Shown here piece by piece: positions 35,364 through 44,575 of a stretch of DNA of 64,000 bases (position 1 is the first letter of the stretch; each line of letters starts with the position of its first letter). The translations under genes were made by a program, and so were the position numbers. The stretch is from assembly GCF_024198175.1 (NCBI RefSeq), contig NZ_JAJVKV010000017.1:62001-126000 (forward strand). Reading direction: 5' to 3'. The notes below the pieces were generated by a model, which ran no database searches, was not told the DNA's origin, and saw nothing but the letters and a program-made list of their open reading frames with translations. This stretch comes from Pyxidicoccus xibeiensis (GTDB lineage: Bacteria; Myxococcota; Myxococcia; Myxococcales; Myxococcaceae).

Positions 35364-36152
35364 TCAGGTGCCCCCGCCCAAGCTGGAGCTGTCGCGCATC
35401 ACGGCTTCGGTCTGACGCGCCTCGAGCAGTCCCTGTAGCTGCCCGATGATGCGTATCGCGATGCATGCGTTCATCAGGAACAGGGCCTGTGCCGCGACCC
35501 CCACCAGGAGTCCCGTGGGAACCATGCTCGCGTCAGTGCGGAACAGGTCCTCCTGGATGAACAGCGCGAGCTGCCCGGAGATCAGCGTCACCCAGTAGAT
35601 TGGAAGCAGCCACTTTTCGGAGTGTCCTCCAAGGGCCGTGCGAAGGTCGCGGATGCACACGTGGGTTACGAAGACGCTGACCAGGGGGATGCACGCGCCG
35701 AGCACCGCCCCTATGGGACTCAAATCGATCAGGCCAAGCGTCCTCGTGCGCTTCACCGTGGAGTACAGCCACAGCAGGAGCAAGAGGACGGTGAGGATGC
35801 TGACCGGTCTGGACAGCGTTTCAAGGCCGAGGATGAAGGCGTCATAGCGCTCTGCGTCCTCGGTACGGGGCACTCCCTCGTCGAGCCGGAGGAAGAGCCA
35901 GAGGGGCGGGCCCATGGCCACGCCAGAGGCCGCGCCGCCAAGCCCCGTGAAGAACCGCGCCAGCCAGGCCACTATTGCCCTGGGTGGCGACTCCTTGCGT
36001 CGCCACTGCTGACACTCCGGGCAGAGCCCGTCGCCCAGCGCACAGCGCTCGCAGGTGAACCGCCCGCAGCGCTGGCACGTCCCCGTCGAGACTCGGCCAG
36101 GGTGCTCCGGGCAGATGGCTACAGGAGCGGGCGCGAGGGGCTCGGGCTGCAT
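35364..36152 (-). CDS. zinc-finger membrane protein of unknown function
   Basis: This 262-aa protein has an N-terminal Cys/His cluster (CPEHPG, CQRCGRFTCERC, CPEC) resembling a B-box or double zinc ribbon, then about five membrane helices (STVKRTRTL and WVTLISGQLALF loops between them). The layout resembles DUF4328-type proteins, but assignment is uncertain. Monocistronic; convergent with pdp. Confidence 0.7.
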   Translation of the reverse strand: MQPEPLAPAPVAICPEHPGRVSTGTCQRCGRFTCERCALGDGLCPECQQWRRKESPPRAIVAWLARFFTGLGGAASGVAMGPPLWLFLRLDEGVPRTEDAERYDAFILGLETLSRPVSILTVLLLLLWLYSTVKRTRTLGLIDLSPIGAVLGACIPLVSVFVTHVCIRDLRTALGGHSEKWLLPIYWVTLISGQLALFIQEDLFRTDASMVPTGLLVGVAAQALFLMNACIAIRIIGQLQGLLEARQTEAVMRDSSSLGGGT

Positions 36153-36241
36153 GGTCGTGACCCGGATACTACCGCGTTCAGCGCTTCACCCGGCCCCGGG
36201 AACGCGCCATCTTCCCGGACGGAGGTGCCCCTCAGGGGACC

Positions 36242-36652
36242 ATGAACCAGGGCGCAGCGCTGTACATCCATCCGGGCGTGAAGGTCCGGCCGTGCGAGTG
36301 GGGCTACGGCGTCTTCACCGACGAGTTCATCAAGTCCGGAGACATCATCGAGGAGTGCCACTACCTCAAGGTGCTCCACAAGCACGCGCGGCACCCGCCG
36401 CTCGATGACTACGTCTTCCAAATCAAGTGGGGTGAGAACGAGGAACACCGCGAGGGGGACTGGGTCGCCCTCGTGATGGGCTTCGGGATGATCTACAACC
36501 ACGCCCAGGAGCCCAACGCCGCCTACTACCGCTCCAAGGAGCGGGACCTCTTCACCTTCCACGCCACGCGAGACATCCACCCCGGCGAGCAGATCTGCAT
36601 CAGCTACGGCGAGGAGTGGTGGAAGTCCCGGAAGCAGGAACTGCCCCGCTGA
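36242..36652 (+). CDS. SET-domain protein
   Basis: This 136-aa protein is a minimal SET domain. It has an N-terminal GYGVFTDEFIKSGDIIEE strand pair, the pseudoknot motif YNHAQEPNAAY (usual NHxxxPN), and the end motif EQICISYGEEWW (usual ELxxxYG). SET proteins are lysine methyltransferases using S-adenosylmethionine; bacterial substrates are mostly unknown. It starts right after a divergent zinc-finger membrane gene. Confidence 0.85.
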   Translation: MNQGAALYIHPGVKVRPCEWGYGVFTDEFIKSGDIIEECHYLKVLHKHARHPPLDDYVFQIKWGENEEHREGDWVALVMGFGMIYNHAQEPNAAYYRSKERDLFTFHATRDIHPGEQICISYGEEWWKSRKQELPR

Positions 36653-36865
36653 GGCCCAGGCCCGGCCCGGACTCCGGGCATGCCCCCATGTCACCCAGGG
36701 TGCGACGGGCCCGCCCGGGGGCCGGATGAAGAAACCGCCGATTTTCCCGGACTCCACTGCCGGGAGGCCCGCGTATGATGCCCGGCGATGGTGTACGACG
36801 AAGCTGAAGGACACGGCGGGGGCCGTTTGCCAGCTGGCCCGATGAGTGGCAGGGAGGCAACGGCG

Positions 36866-37234
36866 ATGGCCGAGAGGAACGACTCGATGAGCGACAAGGC
36901 CGAGGACCGGCGAGATTCTCCCCGGGTTCCCATGCGCCTGAGGGTGCGCCGGGCAGGCAACTCGGGGCCCTTCGAGAGCCAGGAGGGGGACCTGTCCCTG
37001 GGCGGCTGCGCCTGGCAGGGCTCCGGCCTGGAGGCGGGGGCGAAGGTGGAGGTGCGCTTCAAGCTCCCCATCCTTCCCGACGAGGTGGAGGCGACGGGGG
37101 AGGTGCTCCAGGTGAGCCAGGGGGCCCAGGGCCCCTTGGCTCACGTGCGCTTCCTGGACCTGCCGGTGGAGGCGGAACTGGCCATCGCCCGGCACCTGGA
37201 TGACGTGCTGCGCTCGGGCGGCGGTACCCGCTAG
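36866..37234 (+). CDS. PilZ-domain protein
   Basis: The start at 36866 is preferred because GGGAGG lies 8 bases upstream; an earlier in-frame ATG (36788) lacks one. The 122-aa product shows the PilZ c-di-GMP pattern: the RxxxR-like EDRRDSPRVPM, then DLSLGGCAW (D/NxSxxG), and a beta barrel through LAHVRFLDLPVEAE. Likely a c-di-GMP receptor. A cytidine deaminase gene follows 39 bases downstream. Confidence 0.83.
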   Translation: MAERNDSMSDKAEDRRDSPRVPMRLRVRRAGNSGPFESQEGDLSLGGCAWQGSGLEAGAKVEVRFKLPILPDEVEATGEVLQVSQGAQGPLAHVRFLDLPVEAELAIARHLDDVLRSGGGTR

Positions 37235-37273
37235 GCGCGCGGCTGGACCGGGACACGCGAAGAGGAGGCCGTC

Positions 37274-37678
37274 ATGGCGGATGACATTCCCTGGGAGCGC
37301 CTGTTCGAGGAGGCCGCGCGGGTGCGCTCGCGCGCGCACGTGCCGTACTCGCGCTTCCCCGTGGGCGCCGCCGTCCTCTATGCCGACGGCGCGGTGGTGG
37401 CCGGCTGCAACGTGGAGAACGCCACCTACGGCCTCACCGTGTGCGCCGAGCGCAATGCCTTCGCCGCCGGCGTCGCCCAGGGCCACACCCAGCCGGTGGC
37501 GGTGGCCATCGTCGTGGACACACCCGAGCCATGCCCCCCGTGCGGCATGTGCCGGCAGGTGATGGCGGAGTTCGGCCCGGCCGACCTGCCCGTGCGCAGC
37601 CGCACCCCGAAGGGCGGGGAGGCCCGCTACTCCCTGGGCGAGCTGCTGCCGCACGCCTTCACCAAAGACTTCCTTTAA
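37274..37678 (+). CDS. cdd: cytidine deaminase
   Basis: Deaminates cytidine and deoxycytidine to uridine forms. The 134-aa protein has the zinc and catalytic set: Cys57 and Glu59 in TVCAERNA, and Cys90 and Cys93 in PPCGMCRQV. It also has the substrate loop CNVENATYG. AGGAGG precedes the ATG. The amidohydrolase gene starts 27 bases downstream, suggesting an operon for nucleoside breakdown. Confidence 0.95.
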   Translation: MADDIPWERLFEEAARVRSRAHVPYSRFPVGAAVLYADGAVVAGCNVENATYGLTVCAERNAFAAGVAQGHTQPVAVAIVVDTPEPCPPCGMCRQVMAEFGPADLPVRSRTPKGGEARYSLGELLPHAFTKDFL

Positions 37679-37705
37679 TCCTTCCGAGAGAGCCCGAGCA
37701 CCCAA

Positions 37706-39052
37706 GTGGACCTGCTCCTGACCGGCGGCACCGTGGTGACGATGAACCGCGAGCGAGAAGTGCTCGTGGAGGCGGACGTGCTCGTCCAGGACGGGCGCGT
37801 CGCCAGGGTGGGCCGGGGCCTGAAGTCCCGGGGGACGCGGCGCGTGGTGGACGTGCGGGGGAAGGTGGTGCTGCCCGGCCTCATCCATGGCCACCTGCAC
37901 GCCTGTCAGACGCTGTTCCGTGGCCGCGCGGACGGGCTGGAGCTGCTGGACTGGCTCCGCGAGCGCATCTGGCCCTTCGAGGCGGCGCACGACGCGGCCT
38001 CCATGCGCGCCTCGGCGGACCTCACCTTCGCCGAGCTCATCCGCTCGGGCGCCACGGCGGCGCTCGACATGGGCAGCGTGCACCACTACGACGCCGTCTT
38101 CGAGTCCGCGCGGGACTCCGGGTTCCGGCTGGTGGGTGGCAAGGCGATGATGGACGCGGGCTCGGCGGTGCCCGACGGCCTGCGCGAGAGCACCGCCGAC
38201 TCGCTGGCCCAGAGCCTGTCGCTGCTGGAGCGCTGGCACGGCTCGCACGAGGGCCGCCTGCGCTACGCCTTCGCCCCGCGCTTCGTGCTGTCCTGCACGC
38301 CGGAGCTGCTGCGCGAGGTGGCGCGGCTGGCCCAGCACCACGGCGTGCGCATCCACACCCACGCCAGCGAGAATGCGAAGGAGACGGAGGCGGTGCGCCA
38401 GTACACCGGCGGCCAGGACAACGTCGCCTTCTTCCACAAGGTGGGCCTGTCCGGCGCGCACGTGACGCTGGCCCACTGCGTGTGGCTGTCCCAGGAGGAG
38501 CAGGACATCCTCCGTGAGACGCGCACCGTGGTGTGCCACTGCCCCGGCTCCAACCTCAAGCTGGGCTCGGGCATCGCCAAGGTGCCGGAGCTGCTGGAGG
38601 CCGGCGTGGCGGTGGCGCTCGGCGCGGACGGCGCGCCCTGCAACAACACGCTCGACATCTTCCACGAGATGCGGCTCGCCTCCGTGCTGCACAACCCCCG
38701 CGTCGGGCCTCGCGCCATGACGCCCCTGCGCGTGCTGGAGATGGCCACGGTGCACGGCGCGCGGGCCCTGGGCCTCGAGGACGAGGTGGGCTCGATTGAA
38801 GTCGGCAAGCGCGCCGACCTCACGGTGGTGGACGTGAGCGGCCTGCACGCGGGCCCCGCGCCCGAGGACGTGCTGGCGCCCCTGGTCTTCTCCGCGCGCG
38901 GCAGCGACGTGACGCACGTCTTCATCGACGGCAAGGCCGTGCTGAAGGACGGCGTGCTCACCACGCTGGACGCGCCGGCGGTGCTCGCCAGCGCCAACGC
39001 CCACGTGGAGCGCATCCTCCGCCGCCGCAAGAAGCGCGCGCGCGGGAGCTGA
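37706..39052 (+). CDS. amidohydrolase, aminohydrolase (MtaD/SsnA/TrzA-like) branch
   Basis: GTG start. The 448-aa metal-dependent TIM-barrel hydrolase has LIHGHLHACQTLFRG (HxH ligands), the His in HTHASENAKE, AHCVWLS, and the catalytic Asp in ALGADGAPCNN. This branch deaminates adenosine-like compounds, S-adenosylhomocysteine, guanine or s-triazines; the exact substrate cannot be told. Next to cdd it fits purine or deoxyadenosine deamination. The basic C-terminal tail (RRRKKRARGS) is odd for the family. Confidence 0.88.
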   Translation: MDLLLTGGTVVTMNREREVLVEADVLVQDGRVARVGRGLKSRGTRRVVDVRGKVVLPGLIHGHLHACQTLFRGRADGLELLDWLRERIWPFEAAHDAASMRASADLTFAELIRSGATAALDMGSVHHYDAVFESARDSGFRLVGGKAMMDAGSAVPDGLRESTADSLAQSLSLLERWHGSHEGRLRYAFAPRFVLSCTPELLREVARLAQHHGVRIHTHASENAKETEAVRQYTGGQDNVAFFHKVGLSGAHVTLAHCVWLSQEEQDILRETRTVVCHCPGSNLKLGSGIAKVPELLEAGVAVALGADGAPCNNTLDIFHEMRLASVLHNPRVGPRAMTPLRVLEMATVHGARALGLEDEVGSIEVGKRADLTVVDVSGLHAGPAPEDVLAPLVFSARGSDVTHVFIDGKAVLKDGVLTTLDAPAVLASANAHVERILRRRKKRARGS

Positions 39053-39081
39053 ACCTCCAGAGCCTGGGCCGCGTCGCGGCC

Positions 39082-40458
39082 TCAGGCCGGCAGCCGCACC
39101 ACGAAGGACGTGGGCCAGCCGGGCGTGTCCTCCACCGAGAGCTGCCCGCCGTGGGCCTCGGTGGCCAGGCGGCAGAAGTACAGCCCCAGCCCGTAGCCCC
39201 GGCGGCTGTCCTTCTCCGCCTCGCCCTGCACGAACTTGTCGAAGATGCGCGCCCGCGTCTCCGGGGCGATGGGCGGCCCGTCGTTGCGCACCGCCAGCCA
39301 GCGGCACTCGGGGGCCACGCCCGCCTCCAGCCGCACCCTGCCGCCGGTGGGCGTGTAGCGCAGCGCATTGCTGGCCAGGTTCTCCACCACCCGCACCAGC
39401 AGCTCCGAGTCGCCCACCAGCTCCAGGGCCTCGGGCGCCGCCACGTCCAGCGTGAGCTTGCGCGCGCGGGCCGCGCCCTCCAGCGAGCTGCGCACCTCCT
39501 CCAGCAGCCGGTCCACGCGGAAGGGCACCCGGCGTGGCTCCAGCCGGCCCTCCTCCAGGCGCGGCACGTCCATCAGGTCGGAAATCATCCGGTCCAGCCG
39601 CGCGGTGACGGCGAGGCCCGTGCGCACCGAGTCGGACAGCACGCCCTTGCCCGGCGGCAGCTCCTGCTCCATCCACGACAGCGTCATGGTGAGCGCGGAC
39701 AGGGGCGAGCGCAGGTCGTGTACGAGGAACTGGTTGAGCTGCTCCTTGTCCCGCTGCAGCGCCTGGAGCTCGGCGTTCCGGGCATTCGCGTCGCTCAGCA
39801 TGCGCTCAATCGTCTGCCGTGCCTCCTCCACCTCCTGGAAGCGCCGTGCCTCCAGGGCCCGGTCCACCTCCACGCGGGTGAGGGCCACCGCCAACTGCCG
39901 CAGCCGCCCGGTGCCGTAGTGACTCACCGCCGCCACCATCACCAGCGCCACCACGGCAATGGCCACCGCGCCCCAGCCAACGCCCGCCTGCCGCATCAGC
40001 GCGCCCTGGGCCAGCGCGGACAGCAGCGCCGTGCCGTAGACGACGGACGGCCGCAGCGTCAGCCCGCTCAGCGCCACCACCAGCGAGAACAGCCCCAGGC
40101 TGAAGCCCGCGACGCCGGAGGGGAAGGGCGAGATGGGCATCGCCACGTGCTGGAGCCAGTAGACCAGCGCCACGTCCACCGGCGCCTGCACCACTCCCAG
40201 CCACCGCGCCTGGGGCCGCCGCCGCAGGACGAACAGCAGCGCCGCCACCCCCAGGTACAGCGCCAGCACGGGCGGGTAGGGCGCCCAGTCCATGCCCCCC
40301 ATCCACCACAGGGCGGTGCTGATGGTCAGGAAGAGGGCCGCGCCCACCAGCCGCACCGCCGCGCCCGCCGCGAGCACGCCGCGCCGCTGGGCGTCCACCG
40401 CCCGCTCCAGCGCGTCTTCAAAGGCTCCGGAGGCGCTGGGAGGGGGAGGCGTCGACAC
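39082..40458 (-). CDS. membrane sensor histidine kinase
   Basis: GTG start. The 458-aa protein has about six N-terminal helices (to residue 190), then a coiled coil. The HisKA helix has FLVHDLRSPLS (phospho-acceptor His near 249), and the HATPase has ENLASNALRYT, FDKFVQGEAEKDSRRG and GLGLYFCRLATEAHGG. All catalytic boxes are normal, unlike the hybrid kinase at 27463. No response regulator is adjacent. Confidence 0.92.
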   Translation of the reverse strand: MSTPPPPSASGAFEDALERAVDAQRRGVLAAGAAVRLVGAALFLTISTALWWMGGMDWAPYPPVLALYLGVAALLFVLRRRPQARWLGVVQAPVDVALVYWLQHVAMPISPFPSGVAGFSLGLFSLVVALSGLTLRPSVVYGTALLSALAQGALMRQAGVGWGAVAIAVVALVMVAAVSHYGTGRLRQLAVALTRVEVDRALEARRFQEVEEARQTIERMLSDANARNAELQALQRDKEQLNQFLVHDLRSPLSALTMTLSWMEQELPPGKGVLSDSVRTGLAVTARLDRMISDLMDVPRLEEGRLEPRRVPFRVDRLLEEVRSSLEGAARARKLTLDVAAPEALELVGDSELLVRVVENLASNALRYTPTGGRVRLEAGVAPECRWLAVRNDGPPIAPETRARIFDKFVQGEAEKDSRRGYGLGLYFCRLATEAHGGQLSVEDTPGWPTSFVVRLPA

Positions 40459-40702
40459 GGGAGCGAGGGTTTTCCCCGCTTCCTACCCTCCGGGCAAGCG
40501 CCACGAGCGGGGGCCGGGAGGGCGGGTCCGCCGTGCGGGCGGCTTCCGTTCCGGCCGTCCGGGCAGGACTTTCATACGGCGGGCAATGGCCTTAGGTGGG
40601 AGCGCGTAGCAGTTGTCAGAGTGTGGGACTGTGGCTGCTTGCGCGCCCCGGGTATCGTGTAAGGTGGCTGCAAGTTGGGCTGGATGGAGGTAGACCGCCG
40701 AC

Positions 40703-41440
40703 ATGTGGGAAAGATTCAAGAGGGCAATGCGTAGCTTCGCCGGCTTCTTCGTCTCCTCCATCGAGGACCCGGAGCTGATTCTCGAGCAGAACGTCAGAGA
40801 CCTGAACGACCAGGTCCCGAAGATGAACGAGTCCATCGCCATGGTTCGGGCGAACGTGACGCTCCTCGAGAAGGAGAATGCCAAGTACCAGGAGGACGTG
40901 CGCTCGCTGACGGCCAAGGTGAAGGCCGCCATCCAGGCGGGCCGCGACGACCTGGCCGCGCAGTACGCCGGCAAGCTGCAGATTGAAAAGGACGCGCTCG
41001 GCCGCAACGAGATGCAACTGGCCACCGCCCGCCAGGCCTACGAGAAGGCCCTGACGGTGAAGAAGGCGTTCATGCGCGAGAAGGAGCGCAAGACGCAGGA
41101 GGCGATGAACGCCATCCGCGAGGCGCGCCGCGCCAAGTGGCAGGCCAAGGTCGCCGACACCATGGAGTCCTTCACCGTCGCGGGCATCGACTCGACGCAC
41201 GACGAGATGCTGCGCAAGGTGCAGGAGAAGTCCGCCGTCAACGAGGCGCGCATGCAGATGGCGCTCGAGGGCGTGGACCACATGGCGGCCAACATCGAGG
41301 AAGAGGCCGAGAAGATCCAGGCCAACGAGCTGGTCAAGCAGATGAAGATGGAGATGGGCCTGCTGGACAGCCCGGCGCCGGTGTCGGACGTGAGCGGCGG
41401 CGCGGAGAAGACCATCGGCAAGAAGGTGGGGGTCGAGTAG
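40703..41440 (+). CDS. pspA: PspA/IM30 family protein
   Basis: This 245-aa, almost wholly alpha-helical protein has the PspA start [16 protein letters not shown] (amphipathic membrane-binding helix) and a coiled coil including [16 protein letters not shown]. PspA/IM30 oligomers stabilise stressed inner membranes. First gene of an operon with a solute-binding-like protein and a coiled-coil membrane protein; none of the classical PspF/B/C partners is present. The 244-base gap upstream (40459-40702) shows no clear promoter. Confidence 0.92.
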   Translation: MWERFKRAMRSFAGFFVSSIEDPELILEQNVRDLNDQVPKMNESIAMVRANVTLLEKENAKYQEDVRSLTAKVKAAIQAGRDDLAAQYAGKLQIEKDALGRNEMQLATARQAYEKALTVKKAFMREKERKTQEAMNAIREARRAKWQAKVADTMESFTVAGIDSTHDEMLRKVQEKSAVNEARMQMALEGVDHMAANIEEEAEKIQANELVKQMKMEMGLLDSPAPVSDVSGGAEKTIGKKVGVE

Positions 41441-41447
41441 GCCTTCC

Positions 41448-42635
41448 GTGAAGCTCCATCGCGGTCCAGGGCTCTTCCTCTTCTTCACCCTCTGCCTGCT
41501 CGGCGCGGGCTATGCGCTCGCGTCGCGCCTGGGGTACCTGGACCGCTTGCAGGAGCGCTTCTTCCCGGCGGCGCGGGAAGCGGTGCGGCTGTCTCCCGGG
41601 GACTTCCCCGCCGGGGTGGCCGCGCCGGTGGCGGACGTGGCCTCGGTGCCGCTGCGGCCGGTGCTCATCGGCTTCACGCCCCGGGGCTCGGCGTCGGCGC
41701 TGCTGGTGGCCACCGGCGGCGCGATGACGCTGGACAACCCGGTGCCCCCACCGGGCGCGGCGCAGGGCTTCCTGAAGACGGCCTATGCGCTGGACGCGCG
41801 CGCGGTGCTCTTCGCGCGCGAGGAGGAGCTGCGGCAGGCGCTGGCCATTGGCGGGGAGAACGGCGGGGTGGACATGGCCGCCCTCTCCGTGGACCGGCTG
41901 GCCTCCTGGGCCCCGTCGCTGCGGGACGCGGCGCCCCGCACCCTGCTGCTGGTGGGCCGCAGCCGCGGGCAGGAGGCGCTGGCGGCGGTGGGCGTGCCGG
42001 ACCTCGCCTCGCTGAGGGGCAAGCGGGTGGGCGTGTACCCGTTCAGCTCCTCGCACTACTTCGCGCTGTGGGTGCTGGCGCGCGCGGGGCTGCGGACGAC
42101 GGACGTGAGTTGGGTGGACCTGCCCTCCACGCTGGACGCGGGCCGCGCGCTGCGCGAGGGCCGGGCGGACGCGGTGGTGGGGCTGTGGGGCGACGTGGAG
42201 CTGGCGGCGAAGGACAGGGGCGGGGCGGTGCTGGCCACGACGGCGGATGCGCCGCACCTGGTGGCCACGGTGCTGGTGGCGCGCGGGGACTTCGCGGCGC
42301 GCTACCCGGACGCGGTGCGCCGGGTGCTGCGCGGACTGTTGGATGCGGGGCAGAGCGTGCTGAAGGACCCCACGGCGGGGGCACGCATGCTGGGCGAGGT
42401 GGCGCCGTACCTGGGGGACCCGATTGAGGCCATCCGCAGCGCGCCGCCGGCGACACTTGCGGACAATCGGGCGTTCTTCGGTCTTTCCGGAGAGGCGCCC
42501 GTCACTTATGACGAGCTCTTCCAGAGCGCTGCCGCGCTCTTCCAGAAGCTCAAGCAGGGGCCGCGGGTTCCGCCCGCGGAGGACACGAGGGACCTGGGCG
42601 CGTTGAAGTATGTGTCGGAGGCGCGAGGCCCGTAA
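41448..42635 (+). CDS. membrane-anchored NMT1/SsuA-like solute-binding protein
   Basis: GTG start, 7 bases after pspA. The 395-aa protein has an N-terminal helix ([20 protein letters not shown]) without a lipobox, so it is probably uncleaved or anchored. The periplasmic-binding fold of NMT1/aliphatic-sulfonate type is visible in [50 protein letters not shown] and [15 protein letters not shown]. No ABC permease or ATPase is nearby, so it may sense rather than transport. Confidence 0.8.
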   Translation: MKLHRGPGLFLFFTLCLLGAGYALASRLGYLDRLQERFFPAAREAVRLSPGDFPAGVAAPVADVASVPLRPVLIGFTPRGSASALLVATGGAMTLDNPVPPPGAAQGFLKTAYALDARAVLFAREEELRQALAIGGENGGVDMAALSVDRLASWAPSLRDAAPRTLLLVGRSRGQEALAAVGVPDLASLRGKRVGVYPFSSSHYFALWVLARAGLRTTDVSWVDLPSTLDAGRALREGRADAVVGLWGDVELAAKDRGGAVLATTADAPHLVATVLVARGDFAARYPDAVRRVLRGLLDAGQSVLKDPTAGARMLGEVAPYLGDPIEAIRSAPPATLADNRAFFGLSGEAPVTYDELFQSAAALFQKLKQGPRVPPAEDTRDLGALKYVSEARGP

Positions 42636-42647
42636 GGGAGCACGGAC

Positions 42648-43454
42648 GTGGCGAAGAAGTCGCCGAACTACATCAAGGCCGCATTCCTGATGCCCGCCAA
42701 CCTGGTGGGGCTCGGCACCGCGGCGGCCTCGGCGGCGATGACGGGCGAGCCGCTGCCCGCGCTGGTGGCCCTGGGACTGGAGGGCCTCTACCTGGGCGTC
42801 CTGTCGTCCATGTCGCGCTTCCAGCGGGCGGTGCGGGCCAAGACGCCCGACGACCCGGAGGCCGCGCGCAAGCAGGTGGACGCGCTCCAGGCGGACCTGG
42901 CGCCGTCGCAGCGCGAGCACTACCAGCAGCTCCTGGGACTGAAGGAGAAGATCCTCGCCAACTACCGGAAGCTGCCGGGCGGCAAGGTGCTGGAGGCGGA
43001 CAGCGAGCCCCGGCTGGACGCGCTGCTCACGTCCTTCCTGCGGCTCATCTCCACGCTGAACCAGTACCGCTCGTACCTCAACAGCTCCGACCGCGAGCAC
43101 CTGGAGCGCGAGGTGCGCGAGCTGGAGGACGACCTGGCGCGCGAGCAGAACCCGCGGCTCAAGGACGTGAAGCAGAACCGCGTGGACATCCTCCGCAAGC
43201 GCCTGGCGCGCTTCGAGCAGGCCAGCGAGAGTCGCGAGGTGGTGAGCCACCAGCTCGCGGGAATCGAAGACCTGATGCGGCTGACGCACGAGCAGTCGAT
43301 TGCCATCCGCGACCCGGAGAGCGTCAACCGCCAGCTCACCGTGCTGAGCCTGGAGGCCGAGGCCACCGAGGAGTCCGTGCGGCAGATGGAGCAGTTCCTG
43401 GAGTTCTCCGAGGAGACGCGCGGCCCGCTGCCGCATGGCACGCGGGTGCGGTAG
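42648..43454 (+). CDS. coiled-coil protein with N-terminal membrane segment
   Basis: GTG start. A 268-aa protein with two hydrophobic segments near 12-32 and 38-55, then long coiled coils ([27 protein letters not shown]). No recognised domain. Third gene of the pspA operon, 12 bases after the solute-binding-like gene. Its coiled-coil character could allow contact with PspA; this is inference. Confidence 0.75.
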   Translation: MAKKSPNYIKAAFLMPANLVGLGTAAASAAMTGEPLPALVALGLEGLYLGVLSSMSRFQRAVRAKTPDDPEAARKQVDALQADLAPSQREHYQQLLGLKEKILANYRKLPGGKVLEADSEPRLDALLTSFLRLISTLNQYRSYLNSSDREHLEREVRELEDDLAREQNPRLKDVKQNRVDILRKRLARFEQASESREVVSHQLAGIEDLMRLTHEQSIAIRDPESVNRQLTVLSLEAEATEESVRQMEQFLEFSEETRGPLPHGTRVR

Positions 43455-43471
43455 GCCTTTCGCCACGCAGC

Positions 43472-44056
43472 TCAGGGGCGCCCGGCGCGCTCCAGCGGCC
43501 AGAAGCGCAGCCACGCGCGGCCCAGGACGTACTGCGCCGGCAGGAAGCCCCACGCGTGCGAGTCGGCGCTGGCGTTGCGGTTGTCGCCCAGCACGAAGTA
43601 CGTACCCTCCGGCACCCGTGACGGGCCCCAGGTGTAGCTCGCGGGCTCGGCCACGTAGGGCTCGTGCCGGGGCTGGCCGTCCACGAGCACCTTCCCGTCG
43701 AGCACCTGCACCACCTGTCCCGGCACGGCGACCACCCGCTTGAGCGAGTAGCGCGGGGGCTCGGCGACCGTCTTCGCGAGCTGGGGCGGGGGCGCGAAGA
43801 CGACGATGTCCCCGGCCTCCGGCGCCCGGAAGCGATACGTGAGCTGGTCCATCACCACGCGCTCGCCCACTTGGAGCGTCGGCTCCATGGAGCCGGAGAT
43901 GACGCGCAGCGGACGGACGGCGAAGGTGCGCAGCAGGACCATCCCCACCACCAGCAAGGCCAGGAACGCGAGCCCCGCCCAGGGCCTGCGCCGCGGTCGG
44001 GGGGGCTGCGCGGGAGTGTCCTCCCGCCTCCGTTCGGCTTGCGCGGCAGCCACCAT
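43472..44056 (-). CDS. lepB: signal peptidase I
   Basis: Cleaves signal peptides on the periplasmic side. The start at 44056 has AGGAG 8 bases upstream; longer starts run into the divergent gene. The 194-aa product has one membrane helix (about 28-43), the catalytic Ser56 in ISGSMEPT, the general base Lys106 in [12 protein letters not shown], and [10 protein letters not shown]. Shorter than E. coli LepB. Divergent from the Cys-rich peptide gene with 83 bases between starts. Confidence 0.93.
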   Translation of the reverse strand: MVAAAQAERRREDTPAQPPRPRRRPWAGLAFLALLVVGMVLLRTFAVRPLRVISGSMEPTLQVGERVVMDQLTYRFRAPEAGDIVVFAPPPQLAKTVAEPPRYSLKRVVAVPGQVVQVLDGKVLVDGQPRHEPYVAEPASYTWGPSRVPEGTYFVLGDNRNASADSHAWGFLPAQYVLGRAWLRFWPLERAGRP

Positions 44057-44139
44057 TCCACGGTCTCCTGGGTAACTGTTGTAGACTGCGTTACGGGATG
44101 GACGCTCCATCCCCAGCCGTTCCACGAGAGGAAGATGAC

Positions 44140-44367
44140 ATGATGAAGGCACTGAAGATGGGGCTTATCGGCATGGCATTGGGCGCGGCGGCGGCGTTGG
44201 GGGCGTCCACCCTGGGCGCCGAGGAGGCCAGCGCGCAGGTCTGCTGCACCCGGTGCTCCCCGATAAGGGACCAATGTGTCGCGAAGTGTGAAGGCGACCT
44301 CCAGTGCCGGATGGTCTGCCAGCTGGCGCAGCGGGACTGCACCATGAAGTGCGACCGCAGCTGCTGA
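44140..44367 (+). CDS. secreted Cys-rich small protein
   Basis: GAGGAAG precedes the ATG at 44140. The 75-aa product has a clear signal peptide ending near ASAQ (residue 33) and a 42-residue mature part with ten Cys, spaced CC, CxxC-like and CxxxC (VCCTRC, CVAKCEGDLQC, CTMKC), ending in Cys. It probably has five disulphides. No named family was recognised. Divergent from signal peptidase I. The 208-base gap that follows (44368-44575) is GC-rich with hairpin-forming CCGGGC/GCCCGG stretches and no gene. Confidence 0.7.
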   Translation: MMKALKMGLIGMALGAAAALGASTLGAEEASAQVCCTRCSPIRDQCVAKCEGDLQCRMVCQLAQRDCTMKCDRSC

Positions 44368-44575
44368 CCGGGACACCGTGAGACGACCCGGGCGTGCCGG
44401 CCAGGCCCGTCATGCCCGTTCGGCACCGGGCCGGCGCCTGCCCGGCTGGAGGTAGAGCGGCCCCACGCCCCGTGTGAGCCGGACGCGGACGGGGCCTGTC
44501 CGTCATCCGGCTCCCGGTCCACAGGCCCCTCACGAATAAATTGACTCTCCGGCCCAGCCGTCCTGTCCTGCTGGC

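Noticed and set aside
36119-39676. A minus-strand open frame of 1185 codons
   Set aside because: It is antisense to the SET, PilZ, cdd and amidohydrolase genes, all of which have clear family motifs; low-complexity composition and no domain. It is a high-GC artefact.
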